A stretch of DNA of 33,623 bases from Chitinivibrionales bacterium (GTDB taxonomy: Bacteria > Fibrobacterota > Chitinivibrionia > Chitinivibrionales > JANQEN01): positions 1-33,623 of the forward strand of contig JANQEN010000101.1 of the NCBI GenBank assembly GCA_028278335.1, written 5' to 3'. Both the position numbers and the translations under genes were made by a program. The notes beneath the pieces are model-generated. The model saw only the letters and a program-made list of their open reading frames with translations. It had not been told where the DNA came from and made no database searches. Below are positions 9,131-16,833 of the stretch, piece by piece; positions within the stretch are counted from its first letter, which is position 1, and every line of letters starts with the position of its first letter.

Positions 9131-9300
9131 CTTCATTTGAACCGTCGATTCTGAATGTCTTTCAAGGCTTATCTCTATCATCGTTCGAAATAACAATTTT
9201 ATTATTGTGGGATAATCTAGTTATGGAGTTGATAAAATCTGGTCAAAGTTAATAATCAAGAATCTGAAATCTTGTTTTTCGAATTTTGGAATTCAGGTAT

Positions 9301-9436
9301 CTTTTGATCTTTTGCGCCAGGGATGCATAGGGCGGCGAAGCCGGTGATTTTTGCAAAGCAAAAATTACTGCAGCGAATGCGGAACCCGGAGCAAGCCCGG
9401 TTCGAGGCGAATGCCGAGAAGGCGCCCAAATAGTTT
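9301..9436. repeat. GC-rich dispersed repeat, inverted copy D
   Basis: Read on the minus strand it begins TTTGGGCGCCTTCTCGG and ends CTGGCGCAAAAGATCAAAAG. It therefore shares the edge sequences of the GC-rich part of copy A (6946-7110) but has a different middle with several short hairpins, for example AATTTTTGC/GCAAAAATT. It ends just 15 bp before the stop codon of the receiver-domain gene. Confidence 0.5.
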
Positions 9437-9450
9437 ATGTGTCACAAATA

Positions 9451-10419
9451 TTAGGACTGCAGTAACTGACTAATATCCATCTCTTTTAAAGAGGCGATGA
9501 AATCTTGAGAGTGGAAGGGTTTGGAGATGACCTTTTTAACTAACCGTTTATTGGGGACGATCTCTTCCCATCCCTTGAATCCCTGGGGTTTATGAAACTC
9601 TTCCTGTTCTTTCTTTAATAATATTACGTCTGTATTTACGTTGCGTTCAAAGAGTTCGGTAACCACGTCAAAGCCTGCCGATCCCAACAAGGTAGTGTCA
9701 CAGATAAAGAGACCACACCGTTTGCCCTCTAATTTAAAGGAGTTGAGGAGATCTAAGGCTTCCTGGGCTGAGCCGGCGGTCGCGACCTTTTCTTCGTCAT
9801 AATTGTAAAAGACCTCAATGGCATTTTTGCAAAAGTCTCGAATAGCCTTATTGCGATCAGCAATGATAATATGAGCACCACTCTTTTTAGGTCGATATAG
9901 GCAGGTGTGGGGCATATTTTTTTGTTCAACCGATTCGGGAAGCCCGTACTGAATTCGGTCTCCACATCGAATAAACAGCGCCGAGCAGTTGAAGTTTCTA
10001 TCAGCATAGGGGCAGGGAAGGCCAGCTTTCTTACATTTTCTAACCCGGTCCTCCATTCTTTGACGCACAGAAAGGGGAGGTTTAAAATAGGTAGTATCCA
10101 CCTCCTGGCGAACCTTGGTGTCTAAGGACCAGCTATCATCTTTGGGGTCAGACTGCTGTAAAGCAGGATCTTTGGTAAAGGGAGTTTCTGTTTTCCCACC
10201 CTCGGTGGCTGCATGTTTCATCTCTCCAACACCCTGTGGGGCCGGCGGTTGTGGCATGGGGCGGGCATAGGTGGCCGATCTGCGCGTAGTGATCACATTA
10301 GCAAAAAGTGGCTGCTGCCGTGCAGGTGGTCGCTGCTCGGTTTGCTCTGCCTGATTTTTCAGGAGCAGGTCCCGAAAATTGTAGCGGTAAAAATTGGTAA
10401 GAACCGGTCGTACGTCCAT
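9451..10419 (-). CDS. Receiver-domain protein with Cys-rich linker
   Basis: 322 aa. Residues 183-312 form a CheY-like receiver domain with acidic D188 (IIIADRN), phospho-acceptor candidate D241 (LFICDTT) and K300 (ISKPF). There is no C-terminal output domain. The first ~115 residues are Pro/Gln-rich and look disordered. Residues 129-173 hold five Cys (C129, C136, C145, C152, C173), possibly a small metal or disulfide module. The start is placed at ATG 10419 because AAAGGA lies 8 nt upstream; the longer frame to 10467 overlaps the leader. It has its own promoter (10485-10513) and lies downstream of the radical SAM gene on the same strand, 176 nt apart. The cognate kinase is not in the window. 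The receiver call is firm; the Cys-region role is unknown. Confidence 0.8.
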   Translation of the reverse strand: MDVRPVLTNFYRYNFRDLLLKNQAEQTEQRPPARQQPLFANVITTRRSATYARPMPQPPAPQGVGEMKHAATEGGKTETPFTKDPALQQSDPKDDSWSLDTKVRQEVDTTYFKPPLSVRQRMEDRVRKCKKAGLPCPYADRNFNCSALFIRCGDRIQYGLPESVEQKNMPHTCLYRPKKSGAHIIIADRNKAIRDFCKNAIEVFYNYDEEKVATAGSAQEALDLLNSFKLEGKRCGLFICDTTLLGSAGFDVVTELFERNVNTDVILLKKEQEEFHKPQGFKGWEEIVPNKRLVKKVISKPFHSQDFIASLKEMDISQLLQS

Positions 10420-10484
10420 GTTATAAATCCTTTTATATCTCTGCCTTTTGGCTCTATTTCTGCACAAAAGGCCCTCTATTCCCT

Positions 10485-10513
10485 AATATAGGAAAAATTA
10501 AGAAAAAAGCCAA
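10485..10513 (-). promoter_or_regulatory. Promoter of the receiver-domain gene
   Basis: Minus strand TTGGCT (10513-10508), a 17-nt spacer, then TATATT (10490-10485). The start is predicted near 10478, about 58 nt before the ATG. The flanking 10514-10560 is AT-rich with a small CTATAAAATAG-type hairpin. Confidence 0.5.
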
Positions 10514-10595
10514 ATAAATAGCTCTATTTTATAGAACTATAATAAATAGCCTTTATAATATTTAGATAGGAAAAGGATGGTAAGCTTGTTACTTT

Positions 10596-11873
10596 TTAAG
10601 TAGTTAACATATCAAAGCTTCGTACAGTCCTTTGGGGCTGAATATCCCGATAAAACTCATTCCACAGGGTAACAAAGTCTCTGTTCAGCTCATCAATAGT
10701 CCAGTTTTTCGGTTTGAAAACCACATTACCATGGTTCCATTCCGAGTAATTCCTATGGAGAAGGCGATTTTCCTCCTCAGCTTGAATTCCAAAGGGTGTG
10801 CCTGGGAAGGGTGTGATAATGTAAAATTCCGCCAGGTCGATTTTTGCCTCTTTAGAGAATTTGAGTATCCGGTCAACAACTCTTCGGTCCTGGTCATCAA
10901 AACCAATGCCGTAGGAGGCGAAAAAGTGGATACCATTGTCCTCAATCATACGCACCAGGTCGACGCATTGCTGCCACTCTTCCCTGGAGCAGTTGTCGGA
11001 GAAAAGATTTTTCGAGACCCGGTCAAAACCGAAAATCGTATAAATAGAGGAGGTGCCTCCCTTGGCTAATCGAGTGTAAAAATCATAGTTTCTCACCATC
11101 ATCATAGTTGATGAAATAAACATCTTTACATCCAAGTCCTGGGACTGCTCCATAATCTCATCAAGAAATTTAAGATTCTTTTTGCCAGGAAGCATGACCG
11201 TGTCATCGGTTATATAAAACTCCCGATAGGGCATCGATTTTATATCAGCAATAATATTGTCTACAGGGCGGAATCGAAAGAGGTGTCCCTCCTTCGGTGG
11301 GATGGGGCAACCGGAACAGCGCACCGGACAACCACGCATGGTTGAGACCAGGTGGGCCTCCCATTTGTATACCTCTCGTGGAAATATTTCACGCTTGGGT
11401 ATGGGCATATCTGCAAGATTGTAAATGATTTTGGGCTCGTACAATCTCTGAAGAGTGTTATTCTTGGCGTCCTCTATGATTGTCTGCCAGAGGGAGTCTC
11501 CTTCACCAGCGCACACGGCATCGGCATGTTCTAAGGCCTCCTGGGGGCAAAGGGAGGGGTGTATTCCCCCCATTACAACTTTGGTTCCCCGTTTGCGGTA
11601 CTCGTCGGCAATCTCATAGGCCCGCTGTGCTTGGGGAGTGAAGCAACTGATGGCAACCAGATCAATCTGCTCGTCGTAATTGATAGGCTGGCCAATATTG
11701 TCATCAGTTAAGTGGAGATCAACGTCCGGTGGTGTGAGCGAGGCAAGTATGGGCAATGCCAAAGAGGGAGGCATGGTGTAATCACCGACAACATACTCCC
11801 GTAATGACTCGCGTAACCCTGGATGATCTTCTAAGAATTTTTTAAAGCGGGGATAAATAAGTCGTATTTTCAT
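10596..11873 (-). CDS. B12-binding-domain radical SAM protein
   Basis: 425 aa. Residues 1-140 resemble the cobalamin-binding Rossmann domain found in BchE/HpnP-type enzymes (MGGIHPSLCPQEAL, CAGEGDSLW at about 101-129). The radical SAM core follows with C182, C186 and C189 in GCPVRCSGCP, which would hold the S-adenosylmethionine-binding [4Fe-4S] cluster. The later YITDDTVM and PFPGTPFG segments are typical of this family. Members methylate or rearrange unactivated carbons, but the substrate cannot be read from the sequence. There is no clear Shine-Dalgarno within 12 nt of ATG 11873. The only purine-rich match, AAAGG, lies about 19 nt upstream, so expression may be weak or use another signal. 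No pathway partners are adjacent. The 274 nt upstream (11874-12147) hold no gene. Confidence 0.82.
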   Translation of the reverse strand: MKIRLIYPRFKKFLEDHPGLRESLREYVVGDYTMPPSLALPILASLTPPDVDLHLTDDNIGQPINYDEQIDLVAISCFTPQAQRAYEIADEYRKRGTKVVMGGIHPSLCPQEALEHADAVCAGEGDSLWQTIIEDAKNNTLQRLYEPKIIYNLADMPIPKREIFPREVYKWEAHLVSTMRGCPVRCSGCPIPPKEGHLFRFRPVDNIIADIKSMPYREFYITDDTVMLPGKKNLKFLDEIMEQSQDLDVKMFISSTMMMVRNYDFYTRLAKGGTSSIYTIFGFDRVSKNLFSDNCSREEWQQCVDLVRMIEDNGIHFFASYGIGFDDQDRRVVDRILKFSKEAKIDLAEFYIITPFPGTPFGIQAEEENRLLHRNYSEWNHGNVVFKPKNWTIDELNRDFVTLWNEFYRDIQPQRTVRSFDMLTT

Positions 11874-12090
11874 AGTGTCTAAATGGTAATACCTTTGGTA
11901 CGACCTCTATTACATGTGATACCACGTTCGAATTTGTTTGTGCGGTAGGTTAAAGTAGCAGAGAGTCAATCGTATGTTAGCTGTTCATTTTAAATATATG
12001 TCATTTTTTGATATTTAGACTAGAAAAATTCATAGAGGTCAATTTGTGCTATGGTGATTGAGCCTCTTGGGGAAGGGTGTCGTCTAAAGA

Positions 12091-12116
12091 AAACGTCACT
12101 CATTTTTAATGAATGA
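12091..12116 (-). terminator. Possible weak terminator after the lipoprotein gene
   Basis: On the minus strand, TCATTCAT (12116-12109) pairs with ATGAGTGA (12103-12096, one G-U), followed by CGTTTTCTTT. It lies 32 nt past the stop at 12148. The stem is AT-rich, so its strength is doubtful. Confidence 0.35.
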
Positions 12117-12147
12117 TTGAACTACTTTCATAACTGCTTTGGTTTCC

Positions 12148-13434
12148 TTAGGGGAGTGTTATCACCAAATCCCGTACCTGCCTGGGTATATGCACTCCCC
12201 GGTTGCAGGGGGTGGCTGCAATAACTTCGAATCCCAGGGGTATGGTTTCTCCATTGCCCGCATAGCCGAATCGGGAAAAGTACACCGGCTGTCGTAGCTT
12301 TAATACCCACAACAGTGCGATATACTTTATTCGCTCTTGGGGTTTAAGTAACGGAAGAATATTTTTGTTTATTGCAAGATAAAAGATTAAATCATCCACG
12401 GTCATGGTGTTGACCTCTGAAGCCGGGCGGAGCTGAAAATTGGGATTGGTAGCCATGAGGGTCAAAATCGCCAGAATAGAGAGCGAGTCCTTGTAGGAGG
12501 TGGCTAAAATCATTTTGCTCGAATCATCCAATGCAGCTAATTCATAGTTGATAAAATAGCGGCCAAAAAGATTTGCAATACCATATTCAGTGAAAATAAG
12601 GGTTGTATCATTATAGGATGCTGGGGGTAATCCCAATTTAACTACTGCCTGGTTGGCATTGGTGTCGGCAACGGCTGTGTAGGTATAGCAGTGACCCACT
12701 GTATCAACCAATATGCTATCCAAAAAGGGATGATAGGATGCTGCAGAGAGATGGACCACGCCGTTGTTTTCATAGAGGGTGTAGATGAATGACTGGGCAA
12801 AATCGCCAACCGTGGTCAATACTTTTTGGTCAATAGTAACATCACAGGTACGAACACTATTCTTTTTTGAAAAGGAGATAAGAATCTGGATTGAATCGGT
12901 TTGGGGTTCAGCCGTATGCTTTACATAATAGTAAACCCATCCCTGTGGTTGAAAGGGCTTACCATTAAAAGCCGCTTGAACAGACCACTCCGCACCGGGT
13001 TGGGTGTGGTCGATCTTAGCCTTGTAGGGAAGGGAGTCGCTTGCTGTATAGCTGGCTTCAAAATGGTAGAATCCCGAGTCACTGACAAATTGACCTTGGG
13101 ACACTATCATCTTCCAGGGAAGCTTGCTGATATAGGCATTGATCAACCAGCGCACGCTAAAGATTGGTCCGTTGATTAAATAGTTTACCGTATGATTTTG
13201 ATGCCGGATGAATTGATAAATGTCCTCTGATTTGTCAACGGTTCGTGTTTTTGGTGGCAAAGGAGATGCCAGAGAGGAGGGCATGTTTATGAGTGCGTTA
13301 GCCGTGATCACTGGGTTCCCAGCTTCGCTATCGGCAATATCCGGCGAACAGTTGTTGTGTGTCACCAAGCAAAAAGCAAGGAGCATAAATATACCGAGGT
13401 GTCTGTAATAGCGATTGCCTTTTTGAATGATCAT
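12148..13434 (-). CDS. Large lipoprotein paired with TIGR02147 regulator
   Basis: 428 aa, not recognised beyond its type. The N-terminus has a hydrophobic segment (about 13-24) and C29 in THNNCSPD, an atypical but plausible lipidation site. SEAGNP follows a few residues later, comparable to SDIGNG in the lipoprotein at 21573. The body is beta-rich with no catalytic motif. ATG 13434 starts 1 nt after the TAA of the upstream TIGR02147 gene and uses that gene's final GGGGGGAG as its ribosome site, so the two must be co-translated. The same pair occurs at 20693-23171. The role is unknown; an envelope partner or target of the regulator is the natural guess. The C-terminal 18 residues are Arg/Val-rich and may not belong to the original domain. 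Confidence 0.75.
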   Translation of the reverse strand: MIIQKGNRYYRHLGIFMLLAFCLVTHNNCSPDIADSEAGNPVITANALINMPSSLASPLPPKTRTVDKSEDIYQFIRHQNHTVNYLINGPIFSVRWLINAYISKLPWKMIVSQGQFVSDSGFYHFEASYTASDSLPYKAKIDHTQPGAEWSVQAAFNGKPFQPQGWVYYYVKHTAEPQTDSIQILISFSKKNSVRTCDVTIDQKVLTTVGDFAQSFIYTLYENNGVVHLSAASYHPFLDSILVDTVGHCYTYTAVADTNANQAVVKLGLPPASYNDTTLIFTEYGIANLFGRYFINYELAALDDSSKMILATSYKDSLSILAILTLMATNPNFQLRPASEVNTMTVDDLIFYLAINKNILPLLKPQERIKYIALLWVLKLRQPVYFSRFGYAGNGETIPLGFEVIAATPCNRGVHIPRQVRDLVITLP

Positions 13435-13435
13435 T

Positions 13436-14257
13436 TTACTCCCCCCTCTTTGATGCAGGGAAAAAGTTGATGTTGCACTGATAGACCTGCTTTTGGTCGC
13501 TGTCTTGCTCGACCATGCGCAATAACTTTTTCCGAAACATCTGTATTTCGGTCTTTATCTCTTTCATTTTTTGTTGCGATACTTTGAGGGTGAGCACCGA
13601 GAGGTCTCGCTCCTGTGAAGGTGTTTCGTCAAGAGCACGTTCAGCCCGCTTCATGGTTTCTAATATAAAGCGGGAAACATGAAAGGAGCGGACTTCGTCT
13701 CCGGTCGAGACAATCCCCTGTTTTTGCCGATAGATTCCAGAGGCATCTTTTGCAATGAGGCCAATTTTTTCCAGCTCATAGATTGCCTCTTCTGCCTCCT
13801 TAGGTGTGATTTGTGGATCAACCATGCGGGCCAATTCCTTATAATCACCACTGAATTCAAAGAAGTAGAGAATTTCTCGAATCACGGCAAAGTGCCACTT
13901 GGCAAAAAGACTGAGCTGGCTTGGTTTCAGACTTTTAAACTTTGACTTGTGGAGCTTGACCATACGGGTATAGTAGGTATTCTTCTCTTCGATGGTTTTC
14001 GCCTGAGTAAAGAGTACCATGGTCTCAAAGTAGGCAGCCTCAGCTTTTTTTAGTTTAAGCACACTGCAGAGTGAAGCGACCTGTGTTGTGGTAAGGTTGT
14101 TTCTTCCGGAAAGGACATTAGCTAAAAAACCAGATGAGGTGATCCCCATTTTTTTTAGGATGTCTCTCTGAGAAAAGCCCTTCTCCTCACTCTTTTTATA
14201 AGCGAGAAAGTCGGCTAAAAAGTGTCGGTAGTTTTGGTAATCGAATACAGAGATCAT
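13436..14257 (-). CDS. TIGR02147 family (DUF4423) regulator, copy 1
   Basis: 273 aa, the usual size for this family, which is expanded in Fibrobacter relatives. It begins with ISVFDYQNYRHFLADF. Residues about 25-80 look like a helix-turn-helix (FSQRDILKKMGITSSGFLANVL). The second half has the family's KWHFAVIRE, a winged-helix-like stretch (EAEEAIYELEKIGLI) and RDLSVLTLKVS, then EIQMFRKKLLRM. All these blocks align with the copy at 20693. It is probably a DNA-binding transcription factor. It sits 77 nt downstream of the Arg-tract gene and 1 nt before the lipoprotein gene, so the four minus-strand genes 15517-12148 may form one transcript. No strong ribosome site precedes ATG 14257. Confidence 0.88.
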   Translation of the reverse strand: MISVFDYQNYRHFLADFLAYKKSEEKGFSQRDILKKMGITSSGFLANVLSGRNNLTTTQVASLCSVLKLKKAEAAYFETMVLFTQAKTIEEKNTYYTRMVKLHKSKFKSLKPSQLSLFAKWHFAVIREILYFFEFSGDYKELARMVDPQITPKEAEEAIYELEKIGLIAKDASGIYRQKQGIVSTGDEVRSFHVSRFILETMKRAERALDETPSQERDLSVLTLKVSQQKMKEIKTEIQMFRKKLLRMVEQDSDQKQVYQCNINFFPASKRGE

Positions 14258-14334
14258 GTTAAATGTCCGAATAGATATGTACCTGTCGAGATTGTGCTAG
14301 TGTACCATTTGCCTTAACACGACAAAGAGTTGTT

Positions 14335-14700
14335 TTACTCTTCTGCTTCATCTTCATAGACAAGGGGGACAACTTTTTGTTCTCCCTTGATTATCAGAGT
14401 TATGTTTTTTCCTGAGATTGCAGCAACAGTGGCAATGGTTTTATCTTCTAAAATAAGTTCATCGCCAACAGTAATTGCAACAGGGACAACCACAAAACGA
14501 GTGCCCTTAATCATACGCCATCGGACGCGCCTTCGCACCCGTCTTCTGACTCTACGGCGAACCCGTCTCCGTCTACGACGGCGAACAGGGCCAGCTGCTG
14601 TCTCCATTCCAAAGAGTGCTAAAAAAAGTCCGCCAAGAAAGATGGTTCGCAGAGCTTCTCGGCGATTACCGGTTTTTGACTGGTCCGTGTTTTTGTTCAT
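14335..14700 (-). CDS. Small membrane/exported protein with poly-Arg (RRRV)n tract
   Basis: 121 aa. The start ATG 14700 is chosen for GAGGGA 6 nt upstream; the longer frame to 14838 runs into the next gene. Residues 18-37 form one hydrophobic segment (signal peptide or anchor, ending ETAAG). Residues 40-62 follow with 19 Arg in 23 positions, arranged as RRRV repeats. A compact beta-rich, acidic-ended domain (66-121: VVVPVAITVGDELIL) completes it. Poly-Arg directly after a hydrophobic segment would favour retention of that side in the cytoplasm, or binding of an anionic polymer. The function is unknown. It lies 82 nt after the lipoprotein gene that ends at 14783 and is probably co-transcribed with it. 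Confidence 0.75.
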   Translation of the reverse strand: MNKNTDQSKTGNRREALRTIFLGGLFLALFGMETAAGPVRRRRRRRVRRRVRRRVRRRVRWRMIKGTRFVVVPVAITVGDELILEDKTIATVAAISGKNITLIIKGEQKVVPLVYEDEAEE

Positions 14701-14782
14701 GATTTGTCCCTCTGTTACGGTGTGCCGGTGACACCTGTGCCACCGGCTCTCCAAAGGTTTTATAGAAGGGAATATATATTTT

Positions 14783-15517
14783 TTAATATTCCCGTCCAGT
14801 AGTAATATTAATTCTAATGACCCACACTTTACTATCACTTTTTCTGGTTACTGTGGCCTTAGCCAGATTGTCACCGCCAAACTCAACAAGAATGGTTCTT
14901 AGGGGACGATCAGCGAATAGTGTCCCTTCAAAGGGATAGGAGAGATGGGTAAAGGGGAAACGCTGCAGTCGACGCTTGACATTGGTTATGGTGGTTGACC
15001 GAAATGTCTCGCCATTAAAGGCGCCATTTGTCAGGCCATTAAAAACAAAGATGGTGTCGGTAGCACCCTTTTCAATAGAGACATTCATCTCATAGCGATA
15101 GTCAAAACTGTTTTGGTAGGTACCGTTGACAGATCGAACATGGCGATAATGGTCAACCGATGCTAATGTAGGAATAACAACCGGCGCATTGGCTGCATCA
15201 TAAAACCAGATAGTGTCGTATCGACTCACACTACCCCCTTGAAAGGTTCCAGTAGCGGAGCGGATCCATCCTTGACAGGCTGCATCAAACTTCCAGGGGA
15301 TAACCGTTACATCAATGTTGACCGTGTCTTCGGTGGTACCCTTTGTTGTACCAAAGAGCTCCATGGTGGCATTTCCCATATCGGAAAGCTCGGCGGTTAC
15401 TGTGCCGGCACTTCCATCTTGGGCTTTAAACTCCGGCTCTCTGGGACCAATAAGATTACAGCCGGAAAGGGTGATGAGTGCAAAGGCTAATGCAAAGAGA
15501 TAACATGAGGTTCTCAT
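14783..15517 (-). CDS. Lipoprotein of unknown function
   Basis: 244 aa. It has a signal peptide with classical lipobox LSGC (C20), followed by a region rich in beta-strand, Thr and aromatic residues without recognised motifs. Start ATG 15517 has AGGAGG 5 nt upstream. A GTG at 15565 in the same frame also has AGGAGG (4 nt away), but the predicted transcript start (about 15573) cuts into that site, so 15517 is preferred. A near-consensus promoter sits at 15580-15608. It is the first gene of the likely 15517-12148 minus-strand cluster, which makes it a plausible envelope component made with the TIGR02147 regulator. Confidence 0.75.
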   Translation of the reverse strand: MRTSCYLFALAFALITLSGCNLIGPREPEFKAQDGSAGTVTAELSDMGNATMELFGTTKGTTEDTVNIDVTVIPWKFDAACQGWIRSATGTFQGGSVSRYDTIWFYDAANAPVVIPTLASVDHYRHVRSVNGTYQNSFDYRYEMNVSIEKGATDTIFVFNGLTNGAFNGETFRSTTITNVKRRLQRFPFTHLSYPFEGTLFADRPLRTILVEFGGDNLAKATVTRKSDSKVWVIRINITTGREY

Positions 15518-15579
15518 AGTTCCTCCTGGTTTGGGTTTAAGATGTTTTTGTCTATTCACTTTCACATATCCTCCTCAAT

Positions 15580-15608
15580 AATATATCACCATTTAATAGG
15601 ATTGTCAA
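15580..15608 (-). promoter_or_regulatory. Near-consensus sigma70-type promoter of the 15.5-12.1 kb cluster
   Basis: Minus strand perfect TTGACA (15608-15603), a 17-nt spacer, then TATATT (15585-15580). The predicted start near 15573 leaves a leader of about 56 nt before ATG 15517. This is the best promoter match in the window. The rest of the gene-free 15609-15995 is AT-rich. It holds only a 7-bp hairpin AGCCTTT/AAAGGCT (15874-15896) in the probable nfnA leader; no clear nfnA promoter was seen. Confidence 0.7.
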
Positions 15609-15995
15609 CAAAAAAAGATAAAAAGTGCTTAAAAAAATTAAGCAAATATGCAATTAAATCATTTTAACAAAGTTGTTGATTAGGTTTAACGAGTTGTAAG
15701 ACAAGGGTTTAATGCGCTATCTGTGTGGGCGGTGTGCTTAAAATAAAAATACTTGAATTCTTTGTGGTGGTTGGGTTTTGCTTAAGCATTTCATTGCAAA
15801 TCTAAAGAAGGTTCATAGAAATTATAGTGCTCTCCTATTGAATTTATGAAAAATTGATGTGATGCTGCCTACGAGCCTTTTTAGGGGACAAAGGCTTGGA
15901 AAAATGGGTGCTTTAGATGTATTTTTTCAATCTTCTTTAATATTAAGAGGTTTGAGGTGTAGTTTTTTTTACTTTAATTAATAGAGGTGAAACGC

Positions 15996-16832
15996 ATGAA
16001 TACCATTTTAAAAAAGGAACAGCTTGCCCCGCAAGTCGTGCGATTCAGGATCGATGCTCCAAAAATTGCTCAAAAACGTAAAGCTGGGCAATTTATTATC
16101 TGTCGCTCCTCGGAAGATGCTGAGCGAATTCCCTTGACAATCGCCAATGGGAATGCATCGGAGGGATGGATTGAAATCATATTTCAAGTTGTTGGAGCAG
16201 GGACCATGATGCTTGCAGAGCTGAATGAGGGTGAGGAGATGTTTGACCTGGTGGGGCCGCTAGGCAAACCGACTCATATTGAAAACTTTGGCAAATGCCT
16301 CTGTATTGGAGGTGGAGTGGGCATTGCGCCGCTCTATCCCATTGTGTGTGCTCTAAAAGAGGCAGGTAACGAGGTGACAACCATTATTGGTGCGCGAAGC
16401 AAGGATATCCTCATCTTAGAGGAGGATATGAAAGCCCAGAGCACCCAGCTCTACGTTGCAACTGATGATGGGTCCCATGGGCATCACGGGTTTGTCTCGG
16501 ATGTGTTTAATAATCTTATTGCTGAAGGGAATACCTACGACTTCTCAATTGTTATAGGTCCTGGCATAATGATGAAGGTAACAACAGATTTAACCCTTAA
16601 GGCAGGGATTAAAACATATGCCTCTCTAAATCCCATTATGATTGATGGTACTGGTATGTGTGGTGGGTGTCGGGTGACCGTTCATGGCGAAACTAAATTT
16701 GGCTGTGTTGACGGTCCGGAATTTGATGCCTCTGGCATTGACTGGGATCTTTTGCTACAGCGTCTCAATAGTTACACCGAATTTGAGCAGCAGGCCCGGG
16801 AAAAGGAAACCTGCAAATTAGAGGGGGTTTAG
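15996..16832 (+). CDS. nfnA: NfnA: small subunit of NADH-dependent reduced ferredoxin:NADP+ oxidoreductase
   Basis: 278 aa, a typical length. It resembles the ferredoxin-NADP reductase family: an FAD site around RIPLTIA (45-51), an NAD-binding glycine motif GGGVGIAP (105-112), and a C-terminal [2Fe-2S] region with D217, C222, C225 and C237 (IDGTGMCGGC). In the known NfnAB complex, NADH and reduced ferredoxin together reduce two NADP+ by flavin-based electron bifurcation in the cytoplasm. The subunit was formerly called sulfide dehydrogenase beta (SudB). Start ATG 15996 is preferred over GTG 15987, because AGAGGTG precedes it by 6 nt and the GTG is part of that site. nfnB follows after 1 nt, so the two are co-translated. 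Confidence 0.93.
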   Translation: MNTILKKEQLAPQVVRFRIDAPKIAQKRKAGQFIICRSSEDAERIPLTIANGNASEGWIEIIFQVVGAGTMMLAELNEGEEMFDLVGPLGKPTHIENFGKCLCIGGGVGIAPLYPIVCALKEAGNEVTTIIGARSKDILILEEDMKAQSTQLYVATDDGSHGHHGFVSDVFNNLIAEGNTYDFSIVIGPGIMMKVTTDLTLKAGIKTYASLNPIMIDGTGMCGGCRVTVHGETKFGCVDGPEFDASGIDWDLLLQRLNSYTEFEQQAREKETCKLEGV

Positions 16833-16833
16833 G

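Noticed and set aside
12148..12220. Dispersed repeat forming the lipoprotein C-terminus
   Set aside because: The Arg/Val-rich end looks unlike the rest of the protein, but no second copy of the sequence exists in the window, so it cannot be supported.
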